Assembly: GCF_002127325.2 (NCBI RefSeq)
Contig: NC_035436.2
Span: 112,429,591 to 112,493,590, forward strand
Length of the DNA: 64,000 bases
Source: Helianthus annuus
Lineage: Eukaryota; Streptophyta; Magnoliopsida; Asterales; Asteraceae
Direction of reading: 5' to 3'
Positions 26,336 to 42,274 of the stretch are shown in pieces (the first letter of the stretch is position 1; each line of letters starts with the position of its first letter). The position numbers and the translations under genes are program-made. Below the pieces are notes generated by a model. It was not told where the DNA came from and did no database searches. It was given only the letters and a program-made list of their open reading frames with translations.

Positions 26336-27052
26336 TGTTAGGGGAGGATTTTCTAACAATTAGTGATCCTTACTTATTATCCTGACAAGTGATCCTTACT
26401 TCTGTGACAGATAGTGATCCTCAGAAGAGCTTCAGGATCAGGATCATGGATCACCTTAAGGATCCTCATACTAACGATTGGCTGTTTGTATTTCGTATTA
26501 TTTTGCAGGAGTATTGAACTTGACTTGGTCTTGCCAACGTTACTATGGAATATTCCCCAAGTATTTCGCACTCATTTGAACGAAAATGGACGTTGTGGAG
26601 AACGTGGGAGAATGGCATGAAAGTCGGGCAGTTAGTTAGCTTAGTTTAGCTTTCATATTTAAAGGGGTGATGAGCTAAAATTAGAACACTTAGCCATTTT
26701 TTGCTTACACACACTCTCGTACAATTGCAGTCACAAAGCTCTCTGCAAACACTTAGCATTTCTCACACTTTTACACGTTTTAGCATAGTGATCCTTGTAC
26801 TTAGCTCGTCACTATCCGAAGTTGTAAACTTTAATTGATTTATTTGAGTTTGGTGATCGGTAGTTTCCATCACCCGAGGTTTTTTATGCCGGAGATCATT
26901 CATTGATCAAGGGCTTTTTCCTCGTACAAATCCTTGTGTTGTTCGTGCAATTTATTTCATAGTGATCCTTATCATAATTTTTCATTTCAAGCATCATTCC
27001 CCGTAACTTGGAGTTTGGTTGCATTATCCTCGTTAGATTTTTGACCAAAACA
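26336..27052 (+). repeat. 3' LTR of Tat-F (717 bp)
   Basis: Preceded by the polypurine tract TTTTGGGGGCAAT, begins TGTTAGGG and ends CCAAAACA. It is very close to the solo LTR at 28143-28859 and less close to D's LTR at 42437. Confidence 0.92.
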
Positions 27053-27702
27053 GTTCCCAATTTATTGGGGGCAGAACCACTAACTTTTGTGACAGCTGGG
27101 GGATTAAGATGATAACATCAACACCAGTCCACCCACAAGCTAATGGTCAAGCAGAATCATCCAACAAGATCATCATCAACAATTTGAAGAAGAAGCTTGG
27201 ATCTAAGAAAGGGAAATGGGCAGAAGAATTACCTTATGTGCTTTGGGCTGATAGGACAACCCCTAAGATTGCTACTGGTCAAACACCATTCTCTTTGGTA
27301 TTTGGGGCAGAATCAGTGATCCCAACAGAAATGGTAGTTCCAACTGCTAGAACAAGTACCCGTGATCCCAAGGAAAATGATGAGAACCTGGCTCAAGACC
27401 TGGATACTATTGAGGAAATCAGGGATCTGGCTAGGATAAGGATGGCCAGTTATCAACAAAGAATGGCTGGTGCTTACAACAAAAATGTCAGGATCAGGAA
27501 GTTTCAAATGGGTGATATGGTGTTAAGGAAAGCATTTCAGAATACCACGAATCCTGCTGATGGAAAATTGGCACCAAAGTGGGAAGGCCCTTATTTAATT
27601 GAAGCTGAAGCAGGAAAGGGGGCATATAGATTGCTAACCATGGAAGGAGATTTGCTACCAAGAGCTTTGAATGTTGTTCATCTGAAGAGATATTTCATGT
27701 GA
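27053..27702 (+). pseudogene. pol: Integrase C-terminal part of Tat-D
   Basis: The frame is open from SQFIGGRTTNF through ITSTPVHPQANGQAESSN (third catalytic acid) to the end HLKRYFM. It is cut on the left by the F insertion. No internal lesion is seen in the visible part. Confidence 0.88.
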
Positions 27703-28137
27703 GCAGGATCCTAATGTCATAGATGATCCTCATATCAGGGGTATCCTTGAAGGATCCTCAAAGCGTCAATGATCCTTACTTTGGTAATGTGCTAATCTTG
27801 AACTATTTCATTTCCTTATTTTATCATATAAGGATAAGGATCATGTGTCCTTTATCCTTCTCTCACATGATTTTGAGTTTTGAAAGTTCAGGAATTCTTA
27901 GCAAAGCAATTACTGTCTACAGAAGCAATCCAGTTCCTTGGGTTTAACCCCAGTTATTTGGGCTTGACCCCAGTTCCGCCTGTAGCGCATGATGATCCTG
28001 GTATAGTTCAAGGCAGTGGGACCAGTACTCACTTTAGGGGCTGATAATTCCATTGTATTGGCTATACACAGGATCCTACATATAATGATAGACGTACCAT
28101 ACATCCGTTCCTAGGGTTTCTAACGTTTTCACGTTAG

Positions 28138-28864
28138 CTAAGTGTTAGGGGAGGATTTTCTAACAATTAGTGATCCTTACTTATTATCCTGACAAGTGAT
28201 CCTTACTTCTATGACAGATAGTGATCCTCAGAAGAGCTTCAGGATCAGGATCATGGATCACCTTAAGGATCCTCATACTAACGACTGGCTGTTTGTATTT
28301 CATATTATTTTGCAGGAGTATTGAACTTGACTTGGTCTTGGCAACGTTACTATGGAATATTCCCCAAGTATTTCGCACTCATTTGAATGAAAATGGACGT
28401 TGTGGAGAACGTGGGAGAATGGCATGAAAGTCGAGCAGTTAGTTAGCTTAGTTTAGCTTTCATATTTAAAGGGGTGACGAGCTAAAATTAGAACACTTAG
28501 CCATTTTTTGCTTACACACACTCTCGTACAATTGCAGTCACAAAGCTCTCAGCAAACACTTAGCATTTCTCACACTTTTACACGTTTTAGCATAGTGATC
28601 CTTGTACTTAGCTCGTCACTATCCGAAGTTGTAAACTTTAATTGATTTATTTAAGTTTGGTGATCGGTAGTTTCCATCACCCGAGGTTTTTTATGCCGGT
28701 GATCATTCATTGATCAAGGGCTTTTTCCTCGTACAAATCCTTGTGTTGTTCGTGCAATTTATTTCATAGTGATCCTTATCATAATTCTTCATTTCAAGCA
28801 TCATTCCCCGTAACTTGGAGTTTGGTTGCATTATCCCCATTAGATTTTTGACCAAAACACTAAG
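28138..28864 (+). mobile_element. Solo LTR of the Tat family (28143-28859) with CTAAG target duplication
   Basis: A complete 717-base LTR, TGTTAGGG to CCAAAACA, is flanked by CTAAG at 28138-28142 and 28860-28864. It has no internal region. It sits in D's non-coding region between the second and third small hairpins. Recombination between the two LTRs of a former element explains it. It is nearly identical to F's 3' LTR. Confidence 0.95.
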
Positions 28865-28932
28865 GTTTTGGCATTATCATGTCACTAAGTTTGGATAGTC
28901 GCCAGTTAGGGCCATACTCCAGTTTACATACG

Positions 28933-29020
28933 ATCCTTGGGCTTGTCCACAGTTATCCTTGGGCTTGTCCCCAGTTATCCTTGGGCTTGTCCCCAGTTAT
29001 CCTTGGGCTTGTCCCCAGTT
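28933..29020 (+). repeat. 22-bp minisatellite, four units (Tat-D)
   Basis: 88 bases form exactly four units of the same 22-mer as F; the first unit has TGTCCAC. F has six units, so copy number varies between otherwise similar elements. Confidence 0.9.
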
Positions 29021-29475
29021 GCTAACTCTTATCTTATATTGGCTTAGTCCCAAGTTATGCTCTATTTCAGGTCCTTGAAGTTAAACAACTAAGGATCCTT
29101 GATCCTTATTTCTCTCTAAGGTTTATCTTATAGTTATCCTGATTATGGTTAGGATCCTAACTTGGATCCTCAGGTATGATCCTTAACTATTTTATCTTAT
29201 TCATTGTTTATTTGAATAACCCTAATACTATGACAACGAACTTATGATCCTTAAAACATATACTACTTTTTGGGATTTTACAACCATAGGATATTTGATC
29301 ATGGATCATATCCTAAATGTTTTCAGTCTGACTTATTCAAAATTGCTTATTTAATAAATGCACATCAAAACAATTGAAAATTAAAGGAACTAAAAGGACT
29401 ATAACACAGGATAAGCGACAAAAGATTAGGATTTTATTTATTAACAAAAAGACTAACCCTTAAAGGTTGTCAAAA

Positions 29476-29530
29476 TTACCTACCCCAAGCATCTACCAGC
29501 AATACGTGGCCCGTCCGCTGAGGGAGGTAA
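29476..29530. other. Stem-loop, copy D (decayed)
   Basis: TTACCTACCCCA (29476-29487) against TGAGGGAGGTAA (29519-29530): ten of twelve positions pair. The loop is conserved. The 5' arm matches F, and the mismatches lie only in the 3' arm. Confidence 0.65.
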
Positions 29531-29766
29531 AGGGTGTCCATGATAATAGGTTTGAAGTTGTGCAGGAACATAAAGGCGGCAGGATCACAATGGTTTCATC
29601 CCCCAAACAGAGGATCCCTCCACCATTTGCAATCTTGCCTATTGTATGAAGGATCCTTGATCCTTAAACCTAAAACTATTGTTCAACAAAACAAACCACC
29701 ATCAAACAAAAAAAAATTGGGCTCCGGCTAAGTCTCGAAATTTCCATCATTGCCCAATCCCGCAGC

Positions 29767-30614
29767 CTAGACCTTCGCTGCATCACCACCTCCGGCTCTA
29801 CTTGCTTCACCACCTTCACCCTTGCCTCCAGCCTCAATGGTCAGGATCTCTTCAGCCTCTTCTTCATCCTCCAGTTCAGCCAGCCTTGCCTTCCAGCCCT
29901 CCACATCCCAGGTGCTCTTGTCAAAAGCAGGATCCTGAGCTTCCAGGGCCATTTGCAGCTTGGTCTTGTACATTGCTATGGCGGCGGAGACCTTGGCATC
30001 CTCGGTGATCTCGTGCCTCTCGTAGTCAAAGTTGATCAACACCTTGGCCGTCTCGTTTCTGGTGTTTTGGAGATCCTTCTGAAAATCAGCTATCTTGAGG
30101 TCCTTTAGCACTGCAACCTGTTGAAGATCAGCAATCTTGCTATCCTGATCCTCAACGTGGCCAACATAGGTCTCAATTTCAGCAAATTTTTGCAAAGAGG
30201 ACAAAGGATAAGGTTAGAACCAAATGATCCTCATATCAGCAGGATATAGGAGCAGGGATGGTGATCCTTACCTCATTGAAGTAATCGAGGAATTGTTGGC
30301 GGATCAAGGGGAGACCTTGCAGATCCTCAGCTTCGGAGGCCTTTCTCTTCTTGCCTCCATTCCCTTTGAGGGGTGCCTTGGGGATCGAAGTTGACGGGCT
30401 GGTAGGAGCTTTTCTCTTGGAGGATCTAACGGTGGTGAGATCGGTGACGCTGAATTTTGAAGCAGACTTGGTGGACTTTCCGGCACCTACACAACCAAAA
30501 CGAGATAAGTATCTTAATTTCACTTGCATTTCATTATTTATTTGAATTATTAAGCAAGGATGCTTACTTGACATCGTGACAGAACCAGAGGATACTTCCT
30601 GAGAATCTTGGGTG
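29767..30614 (-). pseudogene. aORF of Tat-D, downstream part (end of exon 2, exons 3 and 4)
   Basis: Minus strand: exon 2 remainder 30614-30568, exon 3 30486-30272, exon 4 30189-29767. Intron 2 (donor GTAAGC, TAG acceptor) is normal in form. The intron 3 acceptor has changed from CAG to CAA (plus strand TTG at 30190-30192), so splicing there should fail or shift. Element C, with its GTAGT duplication (30615-30619 and 41391-41395), separates it from the upstream part. Confidence 0.8.
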
Positions 30615-30619
30615 GTAGT

Positions 30620-31337
30620 TGTTTTGGTCAAAAATCACACAAAGGATAATGCAACCAAACTCTATGTAAACGGGGTATGATGCTTGGTTTGTTGAAAAAG
30701 TAAAGGATCACTTTTACTATGAAATATGCAAAGACACAATGATTTATACGAGGAAAAAGCCCTTGATCAATGTATGATCTCCGGCATAAAAAACCTCGGG
30801 TGACGGCAACTACCGATCACCAAACTTTAATATAAGAAAAATAGTTACAACTTCGGATGATAATGAGCTGGGTACAAGGATCACTATAGTTTCGAGTGTC
30901 TAAGCGTGTGAGAATTGTGTTGTGTGTTCTTCCGAATGGGGAAGAGTGTTATATATACAAGTGTAGGTGACCTATTTTAGGTAAAAAGACTAATAATCAG
31001 CTCATTACTCCTTTAGAAATAAAAGTAAATCTAACCTAAATTATTGCCCTTAAATCATGCCAAGTTTCCATATCCTTCACAACGTCCATCTCCGATTAAG
31101 CACATGCTATAGTTGTAAAGACGCGTCCTTTGATTGTGATGCTTAAGAGCGGATCCTGCTAGATGTCCTGCAAAACAACATTAAATTCAACGAAAGCAAC
31201 TGTTAGCATGAGGATCCTATGATGGTCCGTGATCCTGATCCTAGAACTCTGCTGAGGATCATTATCTGCCAAAGAAACAAGGATCACTGGTTAGGATCAC
31301 ACGTGAGGATCATGTATTATAAAATCCAGCCCTAACA
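30620..31337 (-). repeat. 3' LTR of Tat-C (718 bp)
   Basis: Plus strand TGTTTTGG to CCTAACA, followed on the right by ATTGCCCCCAAAATATA, the reverse complement of the polypurine tract. Confidence 0.95.
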
Positions 31338-31454
31338 ATTGCCCCCAAAATATAAGGAGTTTTGTAAATTAATGAGTTATATTTTGTTCTGATCTTATCT
31401 TCAACGGACAACTCGATAACTAGCCGTTATAACCGGACTAGCCGTTGCGATCAT

Positions 31455-31497
31455 TACGTCACTGAAGTGACATCCCTGCAAATCATGATTATAAATA
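31455..31497 (+). promoter_or_regulatory. aORF promoter module, copy C
   Basis: TACGTCA overlaps GTCAC-TGAA-GTGAC (31458-31471), followed by TATAAATA at 31490-31497. The arms are kept while the four central bases differ from the other copies. Confidence 0.65.
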
Positions 31498-31650
31498 GGA
31501 GATAGGGTAAGGATCGATTTGTTATTTAAATTCAGTATATACTCCCTTTATAATCTCCACCGAAGATTGATCAGGTATTCTCTTCCTTTCTTTCTTCCTT
31601 TTCCTGCTTTGTTTTTTCTGCTCTTGCTCTGTTTTTGTTCTGCCGCGAGT

Positions 31651-33276
31651 ATGTTGCTCCGAAATTCTCCCCATAAGGATCACAAGAAGAGCAGTCCCCT
31701 GAAAAGCCAAGGGATCATTAAGGACTCTCCTACGGAGAGGTGCTGCTTTACCGATGCTCATGTAGATAGGATTCGTCATTGTTTTCCGGCGGATGCTGTT
31801 TTCAAGTCATTCACATCCACTGCTTTGAGTGACTCTGTTTCTGACGCCTGGGTGGCCTTTCCTGCAACTCCGTTTACCATAGGATATTCATATCCTTTTC
31901 CAGCCTTCACCCAATCCTTCTTTTCTCTGACCGGCATGTCCTATATCCAAGCCATGCCGATGATCTGGAGGGTTCTGTGTACCCTTGAGAGGATCATTGA
32001 GCAGGAGGGGATTGACTTAGGGATGTCGGAGCTGGCCGAGCTATATGATCTTACCACGTTTGGTTCTTGTCGGTACTTGTTGAAACGGAAAGCTGGAGAG
32101 GATCACCCTGTTTTAAAGGTTACCAAAAATGATATAAACTGGAAGCGTCGTTTCTTCTTTGTAAGGAGGGATACCATCCCTAATGGGAAGGATCTGCCCA
32201 AGGAGTGGGCCACCCATGGTAGGATAGAGGATCCTGGAAGGATCACCATCAGACTTGTCTCTTATGATGAGGATCACTAATGTCTTTTTTGTCCTTTGTG
32301 CAGCTATCTCCATTGCTCATCTCAAGTTAACCCCTGCTGCAAGAGAGAGAGTTTTAGCTTTCAAAAAGCTTGATCCTGAGACCAGAAGTTTTCAAGTCAC
32401 CATCCAAGATTCACAAGAAGTATCCTCCGCATCTGCCACAATGTCAAGTAAGTATCCTTACCAAAAAGTAAGTTCTATGCAAAAATGTTAAATTAGTTAG
32501 GAGACTTATCTTGTTTTGATTGTGTAGGCGCTAGGAAGTCTACTAAGTCTGCCTCTAAGTTCGGGATTGATGAACTTGCCACTGTCAAGTCTTCAAGAAA
32601 GAAGACTTATGTTGCCAGTCCCTCTGCTTCGGCCCCTAAAGCACCTGTTAGGGGTAAGGGGAAGAAGAGAAAGACTTCTGAGGATCTCCAAGGATTTCCC
32701 CTGATCCGCCAACAGTTTCTCGACTATGTCAATGAGGTAAGGATCATTGCCCCTGTTGGTTATCCTTCTCGAATATCCTGCTTGTGTATTCTGCCTGTAT
32801 ATCCTGCTTCTTTGAGGATCACCTGATCCTGAACTTACCTTTTTTCTCTTTTGCAGAAACTTGCTGAGATTGAGACCTACCTTGGCCATGTCGAGGATCA
32901 GGAAAGCCAAATTGCCGACCTCCAACAAACGGGCGTATTGATGGATCTCAAGATAGCCGATCTTGAGAAGGAACTCCGGGCTACAAAGGATGAGGCTGCT
33001 CAAAGGCTGATTGACATGGATGGCGAGAAGCAGGAGATCACCCAGGATGCCAAGGTCTCTGCCGCAATTGCCATGTACAAGATACAACTACAGATGGCTG
33101 CGGAGGCTCAGGATCCTGCCTTTGACAAAAGCTCATGGGACGTAGAGGGTTGGAAGGCAAGATTGGCAGAGCTGGAGGATGAGGACGAAGCTGAGGAGAT
33201 CCCAATGCTGGAGGGCGGTGATGCTGACAAGGATCAGGGTGGAGAAGCTGGTGGTGATGGAGCAGCAAAGGTGTGA
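31651..33276 (+). CDS. Antisense four-exon gene (aORF) of Tat-C, 446 aa, intact
   Basis: Exons 31651-32218, 32304-32447, 32528-32736 and 32857-33276 (568, 144, 209 and 420 bases). Introns are 85, 80 and 120 bases with GT-AG ends. Exon 3 is nine bases shorter than in B, so the frame is kept (one SAK-type unit fewer). The joined frame is open from MLLRNSPHKD to the acidic end DGAAKV, although gag and pol of this element are disrupted. Domains are as in B: exon 1 gypsy-type transposon-like domain, exon 3 KGKKRK cluster, exon 4 coiled coil and acidic tail. Confidence 0.82.
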
Positions 33277-33550
33277 GCTGCTGGATTGGGCGATGATGGA
33301 TATTTCGAGACTAGGCCGGAGCCCAATTTTTTAAGTTTTGGTAGTGGTTTGTTTGTGGTTGTTGATGTTTGAAACAATTATGGTTTGTAACTTGAACAAT
33401 AGTTTTTAGGGTTAAGGATCATGGATCCTTTGGACAATAGGTAGGATTACAAAAGGTGGAGGGATCCTCTGTTTGGGGGATGAAGCCTTTGTGATCTTGC
33501 CGCCTTTAATTTCCTGCACCTGCTAAGACCGCATAGACAATGGACACCCT

Positions 33551-33604
33551 TTGCCAACCCATGTGGACGGGCCACGTTTTGCTGGTAGAAACGTGGGTTG
33601 GCAA
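33551..33604. other. Conserved stem-loop, copy C
   Basis: TTGCCAACCCA (33551-33561) pairs with TGGGTTGGCAA (33594-33604), perfect over 11 bp as in A and B. Confidence 0.8.
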
Positions 33605-34052
33605 TTTTGACAACTTTTTGAAAGGGTTTAAGATCCTTTTGTTAATAAAATAACTTTAATCTTTCTGGCTTATCTCGTGTTGTTATCCTTTATTTATCCT
33701 CTTTATTTTCCAGTTTGTTTTAGAAACATATTTGTTAGAGTAACAAGAGTTGAGCAGACCATGTTTAATAAATTTAGGATATGATCCTAGATCAAATATC
33801 CTGACACTGAAAATTTAATCAATTTCAAGGATCATAGGTTTAGTTGTCAAAGTGTAAGGGTTGTTTAGTATAATCAAAATAGTCAAGGATCATACCTGAG
33901 GATCCAAGTTAGGATCCTAACCTTTAATCAAGATGACCGTAGATGAGATTTTAATGGATAATAAGGATTAAGGATCCTTATGTGTTTAACTTTAAAAACC
34001 TGAAAAATGAAACATAACTTGGGACTAAGCCAATGTAAAAGATAAGTTAGTA

Positions 34053-34189
34053 GCTGGGGACATGCCCAAAGGATAACTGGGGATGATCCCAAAGGATCAC
34101 TGAGGACAAGCCCAAAGGATAACTGGGGACAAGCCCAAAGGATAACTGGGGACAAGCCCAAAGGATAACTGGGGACAAGCCCAAAGGAT
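34053..34189 (-). repeat. 23-bp minisatellite, about six units (Tat-C)
   Basis: Units of CTGGGGACAAGCCCAAAGGA type with period 23. One unit is a variant (GATGATCCCAAAGG). The 46-bp alternation seen in A is not evident here. Confidence 0.88.
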
Positions 34190-34698
34190 CGTATGTAAAC
34201 TGGAGTATGGCCCTTACTGGCGACTATCCAAACTTAGTGACATGAAAATGTCAAAACCTTAGCTAACGTGAAAACGTTAGAAACCTTGGGAACGGATGTA
34301 TGGTACGTCTACCATTATACAGAGGATCCTGGGTATAGCCAGTACGATGAGGTTGTCAGCCCCGGAAGTGGGTACTGGTCCCAAAGACGTGAACTATATC
34401 AGGATCATCGTGCGCTGCTGGCAGAAACTGGGGATAATCCCAAGGATAACTGGGGTTGAACCCAAGGATCTGTGGTGCTTTTGAAGAGCTTTAACGATAT
34501 GCTGAAGATACCTGAACTATCATAACTCAAATGGTTCGTGAGAAGAGGATGAAGGATACATGATCCTTATCCTTAGGTAAAAAGTAAGGAAATGTAATAG
34601 TTTTAAGATAAGGACATTACCAGAGTAAGGATCACTGACATCACCGGGATCCTTCGAGGATACTTCAGTGTAAGGATCACATGCTTGAAGGATCATGT

Positions 34699-38005
<3,307 letters not shown>

Positions 38006-40594
38006 CTATTGCTCCCTTGGCTTCGAGGTTGGCTTCATGGATGAGGTATAACAATCCTTAGCCTCCTGCTGATCACTGTCGATCTTGATTATTCCCCATG
38101 GGCTAGGGAGCTTCACACATTGATGGTAGGTGGATGGGACTGCTTTCATATCATGTATCCAAGGCCTGCCAAGGATAACATTGCAACAAGATAAACAGTC
38201 AATAACACAAAATTTCTGATAATTATGTAATCCTTCCACGTAGATTGGGAGTTTGATGTCCCCCAGAGTTTTCTTCGTTTCTCCACTGAACCCTACAAGC
38301 ACAGAGGATCTTGGTGTGATGTCTGATTCTGGGATACCCATTTTCTTCAGAACATCAAGCTGGATAATGTTCACTGAGCTTCCTCCATCGATAAGGATCC
38401 TGCGGACAAAATAGTTAGAGATAAAGAGAGTAATAACTAAACTATCATGATGAGGATCCTGAATGTTAATGCGATCATCCTCATCAAACGTTATCATCTT
38501 CCCTTCTGAGACACTTGATGTTCTAATAGGTCTTTCTCCATTATCCATTTTTGATTCCTTTGCATGCCTTTTAGCCGCCGAGAAGGATGTACCACAGATG
38601 TCTGATCCTCCGGAAATAAAGTTGATCACTTGTGCATTTGCCGGAGGTGCTGGAGCCTTTTCAGGGATCCTTTCAGGATCCTGAGTCCTTTGCTTTTTTC
38701 TTCCCAACAATTCTTTTAGGTGCCCCTTGCTTAACAGATATCCAATTTCTTTTCTTAAAGCTATGCATTCTTCAGTTAGATGCCCGAAATCCTCATGGTA
38801 GGCACACCATTTTGACTTGTCTTTAGTCCCGGATGGTTTATCATTCTTCCTGGGCCACCTAGCTTTTTCTCCTAGATTCTGCATTGCAAGGATTAGTTCA
38901 TGATGATCAACGGAAAAACAATATTCTGAGATTGGAGGATAATCTTCATCATCCTCTTCTTGGTCAACAGCATGCACATTCTGGTTGTCATTTCTATGGT
39001 AGGACTTGAACTTATTGCTCTTGAAGGAGGATCCTTGCTTCTCCTGTTTTGAGGATCCTACTTGTCTCTCCTGGATCCTCTTGTCATCCTCTAGCCGGAT
39101 GAACCTGAGCGCCCGAGTTCTTACTTCATCTAGGTTCCTGCATGGTGTCATAACAAGATCATCATAGAACAATGAATCCTTAAGCAGTCCCATTTTGAAG
39201 GCTTCAACAGCCGTAGCCATATCCAAGTTGGGAATGTCCAAGGATTCTTTACTGAATTTAGTTATATAATCCCTTAATTATTCATTATGACTTTGAGTTA
39301 CCCTATATAAATCACTAGTTAATCTTTCAAATTTTCTACTACAAGAGAATTGGTTATTGAATAAATTAACTAAGTTAGCAAATGAAGTAATAGAGTAAGG
39401 GGGAAGACTTAGCAGCCATTTAAGAGCTGATCCAGTAAGAGTGGATCCAAATCCTTTACATAGGCATGCTTCCTTCAACTTTTCTGGGATAGGATTGATC
39501 TCCATCCTCTCCCTGTATTGTGCTACGTGTTCCTCTGGATCCGTTGTACCATCATACAGCTTCATAGTAGGGATATGGAACCTTTTGGGTACCTCTGCAT
39601 CACAAATTGGTGGTGCAAAGCGAGATACCTTATGGCTTCCATCTGCAATCTCTGGGATAGGCTTGACTACCCCTGGAACACTTGAGATCATATCTTTTAG
39701 CTTCTGCAACTCCTTGGCCATAGCATGATTGATACCTGTATCCTGCATGAATCCATGGTTAGTGGTAAGATAATTATTTAAAGTGTTACCTCCCATTGGG
39801 TTCAAGTTAGTGAATCCATATTGCTGGGATTCTGGAATAACGGAGGGACCAGTGGAAGCAATGGTCTGCATTGGAATGAAGTCCCCTTGATGGACATCTA
39901 GACTTCCTGTTTGCAAACTTTTTAGGGATCCTGGTATCTGGAAGGATCCTGGTATCTGGAAGGATCTTGGTATCTGGGATGATCCTGGAACGAAGGAGGA
40001 TCCTTGAACCTGGGGTGATCCTGGAACAAAGGAGGATCCTTGACCCTGGGATGATCCTGGAACAAAGTAGGATCCTTGAAACTGCTGGGCTCCCGGATAG
40101 GCTCCCGAATTTATGAAGGATCCCATATGCTGGGGATAGGATCCTGCTGGCTGAAAGTGTGAGCCTGATGCCTGAGTCATTGCTGCCGATCCGAGGTGCA
40201 ATCCTCTAGATTCTCCCATAATTTGCACGTCTGGAATTCCCGATGGCTGAGAAGTGATCATTGGAGTATCAATGCTCAAGGATTTGGGCATTAGTGGGGA
40301 ATGACCCTCTGCCGTTTTCTTTTGTCTTTTGAGATCTCCAATTTCCCTGAGGATCCTGTCATTAGTTTCATCCTGCCGCTGCATGCGATCCTTCATCTGC
40401 AAAATCAGAGTAAATACGTCACTAGTACTGGGAGTATAAGAATTCATAGCAGAGGAAGATGGAGGTTTAGAGTTAGTAGGAGTTGGTCTCTTCTCAGCAT
40501 TCTTCTGGGATCCTGCCGGTGGAGGAGGCAGAGTGTTCTGAGACGAGGTGACTGCAGACATCGCCGTGGACATGTTTTTCAATGATGAAGCCAT
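38006..40594 (-). pseudogene. gag-pro: Gag-protease of Tat-C, one nonsense codon
   Basis: ATG at 40594 (MASSLKNM). A single lesion, TCA to TAA at 39278-39280, falls in the capsid domain; the frame is otherwise open to the UAG at 38006. The Gly/Ser/Pro repeat has extra FQIPGS units compared with A. The CHHC knuckle (CAYHEDFGHLTEEC) and protease motif (LIDGGSSVNII) are present. Confidence 0.9.
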
Positions 40595-40650
40595 GTAATT
40601 CTTTGAAATGATTTCGAACAAAAGGTTTTCTTATGAATGAAGCACCAATT

Positions 40651-40668
40651 GCCCCACGGTGGGCGCCA
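40651..40668 (-). other. Primer binding site of Tat-C, tRNA-Lys type
   Basis: The minus strand reads TGGCGCCCACCGTGGGGC, three bases from the LTR end, as in A and B. Confidence 0.8.
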
Positions 40669-40671
40669 AAC

Positions 40672-41390
40672 TGTTTTGGTCAAAAATCACACAAAGGATA
40701 ATGCAACCAAACTCTATGTAAACGGGGTATGATGCTTGGTTTGTTGAAAAAGTAAAGGATCACTTTTACTATGAAATATGCAAAGACACAATGATTTATA
40801 CGAGGAAAAAGCCCTTGATCAATGTATGATCTCCGGCATAAAAAACCTCGGGTGACGGCAACTACCGATCACCAAACTTTAATATAAGAAAAATAGTTAC
40901 AACTTCGGATGATAATGAGCTGGGTACAAGGATCACTATAGTTTCGAGTGTCTAAGCGTGTGAGAATTGTGTTGTGTGTTCTTCCGAATGGGGAAGAGTG
41001 TTATATATACAAGTGTAGGTGACCTATTTTAGGTAAAAAGACTAATAATCAGCTCATTACTCCTTTAGAAATAAAAGTAAATCTAGCCTAAATTATTGCC
41101 CTTAAATCATGCCAAGTTTCCATATCCTTCACAACGTCCATCTCCGATTAAGCACATGCTATAGTTGTAAAGACGCGTCCTTTGATTGTGATGCTTAAGA
41201 GCGGATCCTGCTAGATGTCCTGCAAAACAACATTAAATTCAACGAAAGCAACGGTTAGCATGAGGATCCTATGATGGTCCGTGATCCTGATCCTGGAACT
41301 CTGCTGAGGATCACTATCTGCCAAAGAAACAAGGATCACTGGTTAGGATCACACGTGAGGATCATGTATTGTAAAAATCCAGCCCTAACA
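40672..41390 (-). repeat. 5' LTR of Tat-C (719 bp)
   Basis: Plus strand TGTTTTGG to CCTAACA, followed by the GTAGT duplication at 41391. The TATA region differs from A and B: the plus strand reads TTATATATAC near 41001. Confidence 0.95.
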
Positions 41391-42140
41391 GTAGTCTTGA
41401 AAGTTCTTGTTTCAGGGTCAAGTCTCTTGAAGGCTGAGAGTCTCTCTTTAGCAGCAGGAGTCAATCTGAGATCTGAAACGGAGATAGCTGCACAACAAGA
41501 AAACAAAACAATATCAGTGATCCTCATATTATAAAGTTCTCTGGTGATCCTTCTCAGGATCCTCCAGCCTACCATGGGTAGCCCACTTCTTGGGTAGATC
41601 CTTCCCATCAGGGATAGAATCTCTCCTAACAAAAAAGAAGCGTCGCTTCCAGTTGGTATCGTTTTTGGTAGCCTTGAAGATCGGATGCTCCTCTCCAGGT
41701 TTTCGTTTGAACAGATAATGATGGGAACCAAAGGTGGTAAGATCATACAGTTCTCCCAACTCAGCCATGCCTAAATCTATCCCCTCCTGCTCGATGATCC
41801 TTTCAAGGGTATATAAAACCCTCCAGATCATCGGCATGGCTTGGATGTAAGATATGCCGGTCAGGGAAAAGAAGGATTGGGTGAAAGCTGGAAAGGGATA
41901 TGTGTAACCTATGGTGAACGGGGTAACAGGAAACGCAACCCAGTTATCAGAAATGTGATCGCTGAGGGCGTTGGGATCAAAGGATTTGAACACCGTGTTC
42001 GCCGGGAAGCAGTAGCGGATCCTATCGATTTGTGGATCGGAGAAGCAACATCGTTCTTTTATGGAATCTTCAATGATTCCTTGGCTTTTTAGCGGGCTGT
42101 TCTTCGTGTGATCCTTGGAAGGGGAGTTTCGGAGCAACAT
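41391..42140 (-). pseudogene. aORF of Tat-D, upstream part (exon 1 and start of exon 2)
   Basis: Exon 1 42140-41573 (568 bases, open, ATG of MLLRNSPSKD). Intron 1 41572-41488 has GT-AG ends. Exon 2 runs from 41487 to the C insertion. The 97 bases here and the 47 bases at 30568-30614 add up to 144, the exact exon 2 length of the other copies, which confirms both the exon model and the insertion point. Confidence 0.82.
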
Positions 42141-42274
42141 TTTGGTAGAATAATTGAAAGGGGAGGAAAACAGAGCAAAGAAAGGAAGAAGATGAATACC
42201 TGTTTATCTTCGAAATGCAGTTATAATGGGAGTAGCTCTGGAATTTAAATGAAAACGATCATATCCATATCTCC

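Larger units (their letters stand above)
21378..27052 (+). mobile_element. Tat-lineage element F, right half
   Basis: It resumes inside the archaeal-type RNase H region directly after Tekay-2 and continues through integrase, the non-coding region, antisense aORF, polypurine tract and 3' LTR (26336-27052). To the right, D's integrase sequence starts at GTTCC (27053-27057), the candidate target duplication. F is therefore read as inserted into D's integrase gene, with its 5' half outside the window. Confidence 0.8.
33277..34698. other. Non-coding interval of Tat-C
   Basis: It holds the stem-loop (33551-33604), the minisatellite (34053-34189) and the small hairpins (around 34204-34315). No coding frame is supported. 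Confidence 0.7.

Noticed and set aside
26336..27057. F's LTR followed by integrase sequence, read as a shared LTR with a deletion of gag-pol
   Set aside because: The junction falls exactly at the LTR end and continues D's integrase at GTTCC, so insertion of F into D explains it without any deletion.
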